The position numbers were made by a program, and so were the translations under genes. The notes under the pieces were generated by a model, which worked only from the letters and a program-made list of their open reading frames with translations, had not been told where the DNA came from and did no database searches. Below are positions 18,953 to 27,223 of a DNA stretch of 64,000 nt, in pieces. Source of the DNA: Cytophagaceae bacterium (lineage in GTDB: Bacteria > Bacteroidota > Bacteroidia > Cytophagales > Flexibacteraceae); assembly GCA_947458545.1 (NCBI GenBank), contig CANGYH010000001.1, forward strand, positions 1,364,001 to 1,428,000, written 5' to 3'. The stretch's first letter is position 1. The number at the start of each line of letters is the position of its first letter.

Positions 18953-19995
18953 AAAAGGGGCAGTTGGCCGCCCCGTCTAAAGGCGGCCATGTTGTACGCT
19001 GGCATCTGCCGGCCAGCCAGGTGCCGGGCGCTGGCCTGCTTGTGCAACAGGGCTGTGGCATCGGCCCAGGTGCCTGCGCCGCGCATGCGTCGGCCAAACT
19101 GGCTGTCGTTCAACTGGCCGCCGTGGCTTTCGGCAATTTGCCGCAGCACCTTGGCGGCGCGGTCTGGAAAAGCCTGTTCTATCCAGGCCGAGAAGATGGG
19201 GCCGATGGCCCCGTTCAACCGCACAAACGTGTAACCCGCCGAGCAGGCGCCTGCCGCTGCGGCCGCCTCGATAATGGCGGGCAGCTCATGGTCGTTTAGC
19301 CCAGGTATTACTGGGCCGCTCATGATGCCGCAGGGCACCCCGGCCTCGGTCAGTTTGGCGATGGCATTCAGCTTGGCAGCTGCCGTGGCCGTACGAGGCT
19401 CCATCAGGCGGCGCAAGGGCTCGTGCAGCGTCGTTATGCTGAAATAGACGTGCACCAGCCCCTCGGTGGCCAGGGCTTGCAGCACATCCAGATCTTGCAG
19501 AATGCCCGCATTTTTGGTTATGAGCCCCACCGGCTGGCCAAATTGCAGGCACACCTCCAGCAACTGCCGGGTAAGCCGGTACTTGCGCTCTGCCGGCTGG
19601 TAGCAGTCCGTATTGCCCGCAATAGAGAGCGGCTCGCCCTGCCAGCTCGGTTTGGAGAGCGCCTCCCGCAGCAGGGCGGCGGCATTGGTCTTCACCAAAA
19701 TGCGGCGCTCAAAGTCCAGCCCGGCAGAGTAGCCCCAATACTCATGGGCATTGCGGGCATAGCAATAGGTGCAGCCATGCTCGCAGCCCTGGTAGGGGTT
19801 CACGCTCCAGCGCATGCCTACATCGGGGCTCGTCACCTCGTTGATGATCGTCTTGGCCTGCACGGGCAGATACTCCGTGGCACCGGCTGGGCCCACGGGT
19901 TCATCCAGCCCATCGCCCGCCTCATCCTGGTGCAGGCTTCGCTTCAGAAAGCGGTTATGGGGGTTGGTCTGTGCGCCTCGGCCTTTTACTTCCAT
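18949..19995 (-). CDS. PA0069-family radical SAM protein
   Basis: A 348-aa radical S-adenosylmethionine protein. The cluster-binding cysteines are in CEHGCTYC (C71, C75, C78), preceded by SVNPYQG and followed by YARNAHEYWG, the arrangement of the PA0069 branch. SIAGNTDCYQPAE, VGLITKNAGILQDLDVL and SITTLHEPLRRLMEPRT are also typical. The N-terminal KGRGAQTNPHNRF matches the family start. Its reaction is uncertain; it resembles spore photoproduct lyase-type proteins. The 3' end overlaps the convergent PAS-phosphatase gene by 4 nt. A perfect TATATTTG lies about 20 nt upstream. Confidence 0.93.
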   Translation of the reverse strand: MEVKGRGAQTNPHNRFLKRSLHQDEAGDGLDEPVGPAGATEYLPVQAKTIINEVTSPDVGMRWSVNPYQGCEHGCTYCYARNAHEYWGYSAGLDFERRILVKTNAAALLREALSKPSWQGEPLSIAGNTDCYQPAERKYRLTRQLLEVCLQFGQPVGLITKNAGILQDLDVLQALATEGLVHVYFSITTLHEPLRRLMEPRTATAAAKLNAIAKLTEAGVPCGIMSGPVIPGLNDHELPAIIEAAAAAGACSAGYTFVRLNGAIGPIFSAWIEQAFPDRAAKVLRQIAESHGGQLNDSQFGRRMRGAGTWADATALLHKQASARHLAGRQMPAYNMAAFRRGGQLPLF

Positions 19996-20014
19996 CTCTG
20001 GGCCAACATCTGCC

Positions 20015-20022
20015 CAAATATA
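20015..20022 (-). promoter_or_regulatory. TATATTTG promoter of the PA0069-type gene
   Basis: An exact TANNTTTG match on the minus strand, 19 nt upstream of the ATG, with a TTG about 22 nt further upstream as a possible -33 element. Confidence 0.6.
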
Positions 20023-20071
20023 GTCCCAACACCTATTTTACCAACTATAATAGAGTATTTCTCTAATAAAA

Positions 20072-21163
20072 CTACCAATATACCGACAGGGCTGTAGTCA
20101 GCATATAGTTCCAGCGCGTGGCTGCCCCGGCCTCGTCGGTAAACACGGCGTCTTGGGCGCGTAGGCTGCGGGCTTCTAGCCGCAACAGGGCCTGACCAGG
20201 CCAGCCGTACCCCGCGCCCAGAGAGGCACCATAGAAGGTCGTGCGGTAAGGCTGAAAGTAGATGTGGGCATGGTGCGGGTCGGCAAACACCTCGGCACGG
20301 GCGTTGGCTTGCCAGCGCGGGGCAAGCTGACGCCGGCAGGTGAGGTGGGCCGTCCACCAGGCGCGGGGGCTGCTGTGGTAGCCGTTTTGCAGGCCAAAGT
20401 CTGCCAGTGCTACCCAGGTGGTTTTGCTGTCGGGTGTATAGACCGCATACAGGTTGTGGTAATGGCGCATAGCCCTAGCCCGGGAAGCGGTGTCGGCCTG
20501 TTGGCGCTCGTTGCCTAGATAGGTGCTGTAGTTCAGCAGCCATTTATCTGTAGGTTGGTACTGCAACTGTAAGGCAGCCGAGGGCGACCGATTAGTTTCC
20601 CGGATGATCTGCCACCCATTGACCAGATAGAACGACCCCGTAAAACCCGCCCCCAGTGGGGCCGAAAGACGGGCACCGGTCAGAAAATACGGCGAATACT
20701 CGGCCGCCAGCGAGCGGGTAAGCGTGTTCTGAAAGAGGCTGACGGCGCCCTCGTACCCATAGGGCGAGGGCAAAATGCCAGCATCCAGCCATACGTTCCG
20801 CTTGGGGCTTAGCCGTACACCTGCATTGGCCTCAAACAAGTAGCGAAAGCCCTCAGGCTCACCGCCGTAGTTGGCCTGCATATAGGTGCCCAGCGCAGGC
20901 GTCACCCTAAAGCGATAGTCCGCCATTTGCCCGCATACCTCTACCAGTGCCAGGTTTATGCTAAACTGCCGCTGCTGGTTAAAGTTAAAAAACAACGGCC
21001 GCGTCTGCTTTTGGCTGGTGCCTAGGTCTGCTGCATAATAGGCCTCCGCATACGCATGTACTTGTATGCCTGGCCGCTGGGCAGAGTCTGGGGCCGATTG
21101 CGCGCAGACTTGCAGCCGACACAGCAGCAGACCTAACACCAGAAGCAGACCGTAGCGCAACAC
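20072..21163 (-). CDS. Outer-membrane beta-barrel porin (BBP2-like)
   Basis: A 363-aa protein with an N-terminal signal peptide (hydrophobic residues 5-20, cleavage after CAQS-like sequence). The rest is alternating polar/hydrophobic strands. Blocks such as FNQQRQFSINLALVEV, NVWLDAGILPSPYGYE and AEYSPYFLTGARL resemble putative beta-barrel porins of the BBP2/OmpL-like group. The C-terminus ends in an aromatic residue (SVYW), as barrels often do. The start is GTG at 21163, 4 nt after CATCTTTG. A TTG at 21160 is an alternative. The solute is unknown. Confidence 0.82.
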   Translation of the reverse strand: MLRYGLLLVLGLLLCRLQVCAQSAPDSAQRPGIQVHAYAEAYYAADLGTSQKQTRPLFFNFNQQRQFSINLALVEVCGQMADYRFRVTPALGTYMQANYGGEPEGFRYLFEANAGVRLSPKRNVWLDAGILPSPYGYEGAVSLFQNTLTRSLAAEYSPYFLTGARLSAPLGAGFTGSFYLVNGWQIIRETNRSPSAALQLQYQPTDKWLLNYSTYLGNERQQADTASRARAMRHYHNLYAVYTPDSKTTWVALADFGLQNGYHSSPRAWWTAHLTCRRQLAPRWQANARAEVFADPHHAHIYFQPYRTTFYGASLGAGYGWPGQALLRLEARSLRAQDAVFTDEAGAATRWNYMLTTALSVYW

Positions 21164-21167
21164 AAGC

Positions 21168-21175
21168 CAAAGATG
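21168..21175 (-). promoter_or_regulatory. -7-like element abutting the porin GTG start
   Basis: CATCTTTG on the minus strand, 4 nt before the GTG start codon, one base off TANNTTTG. Confidence 0.45.
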
Positions 21176-21204
21176 GACCAGGCCTACCCTGCCGCCAAAA
21201 GCAG

Positions 21205-21232
21205 AGTGGCTGCCCCAAACGGGGCAGCCACT
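21205..21232 (-). terminator. Terminator after cas6
   Basis: A perfect 12-bp stem (AGTGGCTGCCCC with its complement) with a 4-nt loop, followed on the minus strand by CTGCTTTTGG. It lies about 70 nt past the cas6 stop and before the porin promoter. Confidence 0.7.
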
Positions 21233-21304
21233 GCCAAATCAAACAGTAACGATTATGAAAACACCAACACAAACACAATATGGGTTTTTGTTCTAAAGAA
21301 TAAT

Positions 21305-22213
21305 CTAGGCGGCCATGGCCGCTACCTGCCGGTTGGGCACGTAGCTGGCTGGGGCAGGCTTTGTGACGGGCCGGGCCGGGGCTGGGGCCTGCATCTCGCG
21401 CAGGGCGGCGCGCATCAGCTCATAGTCGGCGGGCAGCTGGCGGATGCAGCCAAAGCCTTGGGCGTTCTTCTCGCCCAGGCCTGCCAGCCAGGCTATGCGG
21501 TGTAGCTCAGGCGGTGCCACAAGGGCAAAGTCGCAGTGGAAGCCGCGCACCTTGGTCTCAGCCGTGGTGCCTACGTTCAGCCCCACCAGACGGCTTTTGG
21601 GCTCAGAAAGCAGCTCGAAGCGGATGCCTTCTATGTTGATCTTCTTGCCCGTAAGGGCCTCGTACTTGCGGGCCAGGTTGCGGGCCAGGGCTGGGCCAAA
21701 CTCAGGGTCTGTCGGGGCCAGGTATTGCTGGCAGAGGCGGCCATGGTGCCAGCGGTTCACGCTCACGGTGAGCGGAGAACTGGTGCGGTAAAGCATCCGC
21801 TGCCCAAACACCGGCTCGGTGAGCCCTTCCATCCGGCGTACCTGGAAAAGAATCGGCTGCAAGCCGTTGGCTATCCTTAGCACAGGGTCTTGGGCCAGTC
21901 CGCGGGCAAAGTAAATGGCGGCCTCGTCTGAGAGGAAACTCACCTCGAGCTGCACCTCCTCGCTGAAAAGCTGCAGGCTGTCCTCTTGCTTGAGCAGCTT
22001 AAAGTGCCGCACCTCCAGCGTAGAGAAGGTAAAGAACCGAAAGCCCTGCCCGGCCCGCTCGTCAGAGCTGTAGCCTTGCTGGCGCAAAAAGGCGGCATAA
22101 AACGGGTTGGCCGTATGCAGGGTACGGTAAACCCAGGCAGAAAGCTCGCTGGCATAGTTGATGGGCAGCACATCTACAAGACCGGTGCGGGTGAGGGTAA
22201 GGCGGTAGCGCAT
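21305..22213 (-). CDS. cas6: Orphan CRISPR endoribonuclease Cas6
   Basis: A 302-aa RAMP-fold protein resembling Cas6, the enzyme that cuts CRISPR precursor RNA at the repeat hairpin. It has a ferredoxin-like first strand (MRYRLTLTRTG), a helix with LHTANPFYAAFLRQQGY (candidate catalytic His near residue 34), FRFFTFSTLEV, and the C-terminal glycine-rich loop WLAGLGEKNAQGFGCI. A Pro/Ala-rich tail of about 30 residues after it is unusual. The ATG at 22213 starts at the conserved first strand, so upstream extension is rejected. No cas1/cas2, interference genes or repeat array occur in the window. Family call firm; function in isolation unknown. Confidence 0.88.
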   Translation of the reverse strand: MRYRLTLTRTGLVDVLPINYASELSAWVYRTLHTANPFYAAFLRQQGYSSDERAGQGFRFFTFSTLEVRHFKLLKQEDSLQLFSEEVQLEVSFLSDEAAIYFARGLAQDPVLRIANGLQPILFQVRRMEGLTEPVFGQRMLYRTSSPLTVSVNRWHHGRLCQQYLAPTDPEFGPALARNLARKYEALTGKKINIEGIRFELLSEPKSRLVGLNVGTTAETKVRGFHCDFALVAPPELHRIAWLAGLGEKNAQGFGCIRQLPADYELMRAALREMQAPAPARPVTKPAPASYVPNRQVAAMAA

Positions 22214-22251
22214 GACGATTTTGGGGTTGGGCGTGACGATTTGGCTTGTTT

Positions 22252-22275
22252 GGCAATGCCAGCACAGGCATTGCC
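22252..22275. repeat. 9-bp perfect hairpin upstream of cas6
   Basis: GGCAATGCC and GGCATTGCC enclose a 6-nt loop, 38 nt upstream of the cas6 start codon. A cas6 mRNA starting above it would carry a stable stem-loop of the size Cas6 proteins bind in CRISPR repeats. Confidence 0.6.
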
Positions 22276-22306
22276 CGCCGCTGACGATACAAAAAGACAA
22301 CCCACA

Positions 22307-22325
22307 ATCGCCAAAGAGTGGCGAT
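22307..22325. repeat. 7-bp perfect inverted repeat between cas6 and the SPFH gene
   Basis: ATCGCCA and TGGCGAT enclose AAGAG. It lies in the 197-nt divergent space and could be an operator or a second leader hairpin. Confidence 0.4.
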
Positions 22326-22381
22326 GTGATGGGCGGTACCAAAAAAGTTTGAGCGGTACACCAACATTTGGCCGCTACTGA

Positions 22382-22389
22382 TACATTTG
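22382..22389 (+). promoter_or_regulatory. TACATTTG promoter of the SPFH gene
   Basis: An exact TANNTTTG match, 21 nt upstream of the ATG at 22411. Confidence 0.6.
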
Positions 22390-22410
22390 TAATACCTAAA
22401 TGATATCACA

Positions 22411-23262
22411 ATGACACAAGAGAAAGAACTCCGTGTACCCTCTGGTGGCCTTATGCTGCTCGTCGTGCTCCTGTCGGCGGGCCTTATCGCCTGGCTTTTC
22501 TACATGCAGATATGGGCCTTGGCCATCATCGCCTCGGTGGTCTGGTTTATTATGCTGATTGGCTTTACCATCGTAAACCCCAACGAGACAACTGTGCTGG
22601 TCTTCTTCGGGCGCTACATCGGCACGGTAAAGGCCAACGGATTTTTCTATGTGAACCCCTTCACCACACGTAAGATGGTATCGTTGCGGGCGCGCAACCT
22701 CAACGGCCAGCAGCTGAAGGTGAACGACCGTCTTGGCAACCCCATCGAGATTGCGGCCGTCATCGTCTGGCAGGTGCAAGACACGTACAAGGCCTGCTTT
22801 GACGTGGAAGACTACACCAACTACGTCAACATCCAGTCTGAGGCGGCGGTACGCCACCTGGCAGGCACCTACCCCTACGACAACCTCGAAGACAAAGACG
22901 CAGACATCACCCTCCGCGGCCATGCAGACGAAGTCCACAAACTGCTGATCGAGGAGCTTAACGAGCGCCTGGGCCACGCAGGCATCCGCGTGACGGATGC
23001 ACGCATCAGCCACCTGGCCTACGCCCCAGAGATTGCAAGCGCCATGCTGCAACGCCAGCAGGCCGTGGCCATCGTGGCGGCCCGCCAGCAAATCGTAGAG
23101 GGTGCCGTGGGCATGGTAGAGATGGCCTTGGCCAAACTGTCTGAGCGCGGCATTGTAACCCTGGATGAGGAGCGCAAGGCAGCCATGGTCAGTAACCTGC
23201 TCGTGGTGCTGTGCGGAGAGAAGAACGTGGCCCCTATCGTAAACGCAGGTTCTATCTACTAA
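22411..23262 (+). CDS. SPFH/band-7 membrane protein
   Basis: A 283-aa protein with two adjacent N-terminal membrane segments (about residues 13-30 and 34-54), then an SPFH/band-7 domain starting at [18 protein letters not shown]. Charged heptad-like helices ([46 protein letters not shown]) follow, as in stomatin-like scaffolds that form membrane microdomain assemblies. A TACATTTG promoter lies 21 nt upstream. The next gene starts 7 nt after the stop and encodes a small DNA-binding-type protein, so the two form a tight operon. The target process is not known. Confidence 0.9.
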   Translation: MTQEKELRVPSGGLMLLVVLLSAGLIAWLFYMQIWALAIIASVVWFIMLIGFTIVNPNETTVLVFFGRYIGTVKANGFFYVNPFTTRKMVSLRARNLNGQQLKVNDRLGNPIEIAAVIVWQVQDTYKACFDVEDYTNYVNIQSEAAVRHLAGTYPYDNLEDKDADITLRGHADEVHKLLIEELNERLGHAGIRVTDARISHLAYAPEIASAMLQRQQAVAIVAARQQIVEGAVGMVEMALAKLSERGIVTLDEERKAAMVSNLLVVLCGEKNVAPIVNAGSIY

Positions 23263-23269
23263 GCCCCGT

Positions 23270-23467
23270 ATGGAAGAGCCCCAAACCAAGGGTTCGTCCC
23301 CTACCCCACCGGCCGGCAACCGGGCTGAGCGCAAGGCATTCCCCTTGCGCCTCAGCCCGGCCTTGCTTGCCGCTCTCGAGCGCTGGGCTCAAGACGAGTT
23401 CCGCAGCACCAACGGCCAGATAGAATACCTGCTGCACGAGGCCCTGCGCAAGGCAGGCAGGCTCTAG
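23270..23467 (+). CDS. Arc-like ribbon-helix-helix protein
   Basis: A 65-aa protein with a disordered Pro/Gly-rich N-terminus and a compact C-terminal ribbon-helix-helix motif. [19 protein letters not shown] would form the strand and first helix, and [18 protein letters not shown] the second. Such proteins bind DNA as dimers. It starts 7 nt after the SPFH gene, a pairing I recognise from other genomes, so it may regulate or work with that gene. Its last 4 nt overlap the convergent vWA gene. Confidence 0.85.
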   Translation: MEEPQTKGSSPTPPAGNRAERKAFPLRLSPALLAALERWAQDEFRSTNGQIEYLLHEALRKAGRL

Positions 23468-24564
23468 CCCAGGTTCCGCCGGCGGTTGCGCTGGTAGTCT
23501 TCAAACACAAAGCTGCCCAGGTCGTCCAGGTCGCTGTAATATGCCCGCCCCTGGTTGATGCGCGTAAACTCCTGCACAAACTCCTTCAAGTATGGGTCAG
23601 ACGCGATCATGAACGTCGTCACCGGGATGCGCTGCCGCAGGCACTGAGCGGCCAGGTTCAGCGTCCGGGTCAGAATCTTACGGTCTAGCCCAAAGCTGTT
23701 GCGGTAGTAGCGCGTCCCCTCGCGGATGCAGGTCGGCTTGCCGTCCGTAATCATAAAGATCTGCTTGTTGCGCGTCTTGCGGCGGCGCAGCATCTGCATG
23801 GCCAGCTCCAGGCCTGCCACGGTATTGGTGTGGTAGGGCCCCACCTGCAGGTAGGGCAGGTCTTTCAGCTGCACCTGCCAGGCGTCGTTGCCAAAAACCA
23901 GCACATCGAGCGTGTCTTTGGGGTAGCGTGTAGTGATGAGCTCACCCAGGGCCATGGCTACCTTCTTGGCCGGGGTAATGCGGTCCTCCCCATACAGGAT
24001 CATCGAGTGGCTGATGTCAATCATCAGCACGGTGCTGGTTTGGCTCTTGTGCTCGCGCTCGCGCACCAGCAAGTCTTCTTCTGTAATAAAGAAATCTTGT
24101 ATGCCGTGGTTGATGTGCGCATTGGTTATTGACTCCGACAGGCTAATCTGCTCAAAGGTGTCTCCAAACTGAAAAGCCCGCGTATCGGCCGCCTGCTCGT
24201 CTCCGCTGCCTACGTGCGGCGTTTTGTGCCCACCCGGCATAGACTTGCGTAGTTTGGCAAAGATTTCTTCAAAGGCATCCGTCTTGATTTTGCGCGCGGC
24301 GGCGGCGGTAGGCTTCAGCTCGCCGTTGGCGGGGTTCTCCTGGATGTAACCCTTTTCTTTCAGGTCATCGATAAAATCGCCCATGCCATAGCTGTTGTTG
24401 GTTAGCCCATAGCGGTTGTCCAGCTCGTTGAGGATGCTCAAGGCCTCCCCTGCATCTCCCCCGTTCATAGAGAGGATCTGGGTAAAGAGGTTCAGCAGCT
24501 TCTCGAAGGGGCTACCTGCCCCCGAAGCACCGGGCACAAACTGGGTAAAAAGGTGGCCGCGCAT
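23464..24564 (-). CDS. vWA-domain protein
   Basis: A 366-aa soluble protein. The C-terminal half is a von Willebrand A domain with the metal-site motif DISHSM, a threonine in [13 protein letters not shown] and ITDGKPTCI. The N-terminal half is helical, with a [18 protein letters not shown] block, and matches nothing I can name. It may work with a MoxR ATPase, as vWA proteins often do, but the only MoxR gene here is 14 kb away. I chose the ATG at 24564 because TACATTTA ends 5 nt before it. The in-frame ATG at 24570 overlaps that element. Confidence 0.88.
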   Translation of the reverse strand: MRGHLFTQFVPGASGAGSPFEKLLNLFTQILSMNGGDAGEALSILNELDNRYGLTNNSYGMGDFIDDLKEKGYIQENPANGELKPTAAAARKIKTDAFEEIFAKLRKSMPGGHKTPHVGSGDEQAADTRAFQFGDTFEQISLSESITNAHINHGIQDFFITEEDLLVREREHKSQTSTVLMIDISHSMILYGEDRITPAKKVAMALGELITTRYPKDTLDVLVFGNDAWQVQLKDLPYLQVGPYHTNTVAGLELAMQMLRRRKTRNKQIFMITDGKPTCIREGTRYYRNSFGLDRKILTRTLNLAAQCLRQRIPVTTFMIASDPYLKEFVQEFTRINQGRAYYSDLDDLGSFVFEDYQRNRRRNLG

Positions 24565-24569
24565 ATCCA

Positions 24570-24577
24570 TAAATGTA
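24570..24577 (-). promoter_or_regulatory. -7-like element abutting the vWA gene start
   Basis: TACATTTA on the minus strand, 5 nt before the ATG at 24564, one base off TANNTTTG. It decides between two in-frame ATGs. Confidence 0.45.
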
Positions 24578-24670
24578 ATCGGCAACGGTGCCAAAAAGTT
24601 TAGGCTGCCACCCAACCGGGTAAAACCACCGCTCACCCTATTCCATAACCTAAGGGCCAGGTGGACTACC

Positions 24671-24678
24671 CACTTTTG
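24671..24678 (+). promoter_or_regulatory. -7-like element abutting the outer-membrane receptor start
   Basis: CACTTTTG, one base off TANNTTTG, followed by CTTT and the GTG start. It shares a 118-nt divergent intergenic space with the vWA promoter. Confidence 0.4.
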
Positions 24679-24682
24679 CTTT

Positions 24683-27181
24683 GTGCTAGCCCTTACCACA
24701 AAAACTTCTGCTCTGCCCGCTTTTTTCTCGGTCTTTTCGGCTGTCTTTCTCTGCGCGGCGCTGTCTGCCGCTGCTCAAAATATCACTGGCCAGGTAGCCG
24801 ACCCCGCCGGCCAGCCCCTGGCGGGTGCGGCCGTGGTGCGGCTTGCACCTGCCGACAGCAGCCTGCAAGAGGGCACCCTCACCGACGAGGCCGGGCGGTT
24901 CAGCCTGAAGGCCTCGATTACGGGCAGTGCCCTGCTCCGCATCCAGGCATTGGGCTATAAAACCCGCACCTGGGCCACAGACAAAACCACCCTGGGCACC
25001 ATAACCCTGCAACCCAAAGACGCCACCCAACTGGGCGAGGTAGAGGTAACGGCACAGCGGCCTATGCTAGAGATGATGGCAGATAAAGTCGTCGTCAACG
25101 TGGCGGGCTCTATCAATGCCCAAGGCAATACCGCCCTAGAGCTGCTGCGTAAATCGCCCGGAGTGGTGGTAGATAAAGACGACAACCTGCTGCTAAAGGG
25201 CAAGTCTGGCATCCGTGTATTGATAGACGGCCGCCCCAGCAACCTCAACGGGCAAGACCTGGCCGCCTACCTGCGCGGCCTGCAGGCAGAAGACATTGAC
25301 AAGATCGAACTGATCTCTAACCCCTCTGCCAAGTACGAGGCAGCAGGCTCGGCCGGGGTCATCAACATCCGCCTTAAAAAAGACCGCAACTTCGGCACCA
25401 ACGGCTCGGTGGGGGCCACCTATGCCCAGGGCATCTTCGGGCGCTTTAGCCAAAATGCCAGCCTGAACCACCGCACCAGGGGTGTTAACATTTTTGGCAA
25501 CGCCAGCGGCTACCAAGGGCGCAACCTCAACTACTTCTTCAACAACAGGCAGCAGTCAGACTCACTCTACGCCCAACGCTCTGAGAGCGTAAACGCCTTT
25601 GAGGGCTTTAACTACAAAGCCGGGGCAGACTGGTTCATCACCAAAAAGCAAACGCTGGGCGTGCTCGTCAATGGCAACCACAACGCCCGGCAAGACAGGC
25701 AGCTCAGCATCACCCGCATCGGCCAGGCCGACACCATGGCCCTGGGCTCAGACAGGTACGCAAGAAAACTATCGGCCTACAACCAAAGCAGCCGCCTGCA
25801 AAACAACATCAGCACCAACCTGAACTACCGCTACGCAGACACCAACGGAACCGAGCTGACGGCCGACCTGGATTACAGCCGATACAGCATCTTCGGCAAC
25901 CAGTTTGTACCCAACGTCTATACCCTGCCCGGCAATGGTGCAGAGGTAGAGCAGGTGACGACAGACTACCGCTTCCACAACAACACCCCGACGCAGATTG
26001 ACATAGCCGCTGCCAAAGTCGATTATGAGCGTAAGCTCTGGGGTGGCACGCTCTCTGCCGGAGGGCGGATGGCCGAGGTTAAGACGCGCAACACCTTTGA
26101 CTTTTACGACAACAGCTCTGTGCCAGAGGCTCCGCTGACCTACAACCGTACCCGATCCAACACGTTTGAATACCGCGAGCGGATTGCGGCCCTTTACGGC
26201 AGCTACAGCGGCAAGCTCTCTGCCAAGCTGCGCTACAACCTGGGCCTGCGTTGGGAGCGCACCGCCCTACGCGGAGACCTAGACTACAAAGACGAGCGGC
26301 GGGATACGGCTTTTACGCGCTACTATTCATCGCCCGCCACCACGCTCTTCCCCACGGTGGGCCTTAGCTATGGCCTGACAGCCAACCATGCCTTGAGCTT
26401 AAGCTACCGCCGCAGCCTAGACAGGCCATACTACCAGATCATGAACCCCTTCGAGCTCAAGCTAGATGAGCTCACCTACCAGCGCGGCAACCCTAGCCTG
26501 CAGCCCCAGTTTGCCCAAACTTTAGAGCTGAGCCATACCTACCGTCAGATGCTCAACACGTCGCTCAACTACACGCACCAGAGCCAGGTATTTGGGCAAG
26601 GCCTTTTTCAGGCAGATGCGCGGCGCACCTATATGCAGACCCAAAACCTGGCCTCTACGGATATGCTCAACCTAACGGTGGCCACACCGCTGCCGCTGGC
26701 GCCTTGGTGGCAGGGCTACATGTCTTTGTCTGGGCAGGCCAACTGGTACCACCTCGACATCCCTGCCGGGGGGCTCAACCCGGGCCTGCAGGCCACCATC
26801 TTTAATGCTACGGGCAATGGCTATATGCAGCACACCTTTATGCTGGGGCATGGCTACCGGGCCGAGGTTTCGGGCTGGGGTACGCTGCCCGGGGTTTGGG
26901 GCGGCACCTTCCGCAGCATCGGCATGGGCGGTATAGACATCGGCATGCAAAAGCAGCTCTGGCAAAAGAAGGGCAGCATCAAACTCGTTTTTGCCGACAT
27001 CCTCTGGAGCCAGCGCTGGCGCGGCACCAGCGACTACAACGGTATTCGGGCCACGGTGTCGGGCCATAACGACAGCCGCGTTGTCCGTTGGGTATTTACC
27101 TACAATTTTGGCAACGGCCAGGTGCGCCAAGCCCGCGAACGCAAAACCGGGCTAGACGACATGAACAAGCGCGTCAACTAA
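24683..27181 (+). CDS. TonB-receptor-like outer-membrane beta-barrel protein
   Basis: An 832-aa protein. The signal peptide ends near SAAAQ, followed by a carboxypeptidase-regulatory-like domain (ITGQVADPAGQPLAGAAVV), a linker and a plug (TALELLRKSPGVVVDKDDNLLLKGKSG region, IELISNPSAKYEAAGSAGVINI). A large barrel follows with the Bacteroidota motif NHALSLSYRRSLDRPYY and NPSLQPQFAQTLELS. This is the outer membrane protein beta-barrel family 3 layout. The ligand is unknown. I chose GTG at 24683, just before the signal sequence and 4 nt after CACTTTTG. The frame is open further upstream only across the divergent vWA gene. Confidence 0.88.
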   Translation: MLALTTKTSALPAFFSVFSAVFLCAALSAAAQNITGQVADPAGQPLAGAAVVRLAPADSSLQEGTLTDEAGRFSLKASITGSALLRIQALGYKTRTWATDKTTLGTITLQPKDATQLGEVEVTAQRPMLEMMADKVVVNVAGSINAQGNTALELLRKSPGVVVDKDDNLLLKGKSGIRVLIDGRPSNLNGQDLAAYLRGLQAEDIDKIELISNPSAKYEAAGSAGVINIRLKKDRNFGTNGSVGATYAQGIFGRFSQNASLNHRTRGVNIFGNASGYQGRNLNYFFNNRQQSDSLYAQRSESVNAFEGFNYKAGADWFITKKQTLGVLVNGNHNARQDRQLSITRIGQADTMALGSDRYARKLSAYNQSSRLQNNISTNLNYRYADTNGTELTADLDYSRYSIFGNQFVPNVYTLPGNGAEVEQVTTDYRFHNNTPTQIDIAAAKVDYERKLWGGTLSAGGRMAEVKTRNTFDFYDNSSVPEAPLTYNRTRSNTFEYRERIAALYGSYSGKLSAKLRYNLGLRWERTALRGDLDYKDERRDTAFTRYYSSPATTLFPTVGLSYGLTANHALSLSYRRSLDRPYYQIMNPFELKLDELTYQRGNPSLQPQFAQTLELSHTYRQMLNTSLNYTHQSQVFGQGLFQADARRTYMQTQNLASTDMLNLTVATPLPLAPWWQGYMSLSGQANWYHLDIPAGGLNPGLQATIFNATGNGYMQHTFMLGHGYRAEVSGWGTLPGVWGGTFRSIGMGGIDIGMQKQLWQKKGSIKLVFADILWSQRWRGTSDYNGIRATVSGHNDSRVVRWVFTYNFGNGQVRQARERKTGLDDMNKRVN

Positions 27182-27182
27182 A

Positions 27183-27210
27183 GGGCAGGCAAAAAACGAG
27201 CAGCCTGCCC
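27183..27210 (+). terminator. Hairpin between the receptor-like gene and the K+ channel gene
   Basis: GGGCAGGC and GCCTGCCC enclose 12 nt right after the receptor stop codon. The second arm touches the CACCTTTG element of the next gene. The T-tract is weak, so termination is likely but not certain. Confidence 0.5.
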
Positions 27211-27218
27211 CACCTTTG
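27211..27218 (+). promoter_or_regulatory. -7-like element abutting the channel start
   Basis: CACCTTTG, 5 nt before the ATG at 27224, in the same arrangement as before murE. Confidence 0.5.
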
Positions 27219-27223
27219 CAGGC

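Noticed and set aside
22396-23334. A 312-codon frame on the minus strand, longer than the SPFH gene it covers
   Set aside because: It is rich in His, Val and Gln with no motif, while the plus-strand frame is a clear SPFH protein. Long antisense frames are common in GC-rich genes.
24416-24682. N-terminal extension of the receptor-like barrel protein
   Set aside because: It runs antisense through the vWA gene and would bury the signal peptide.
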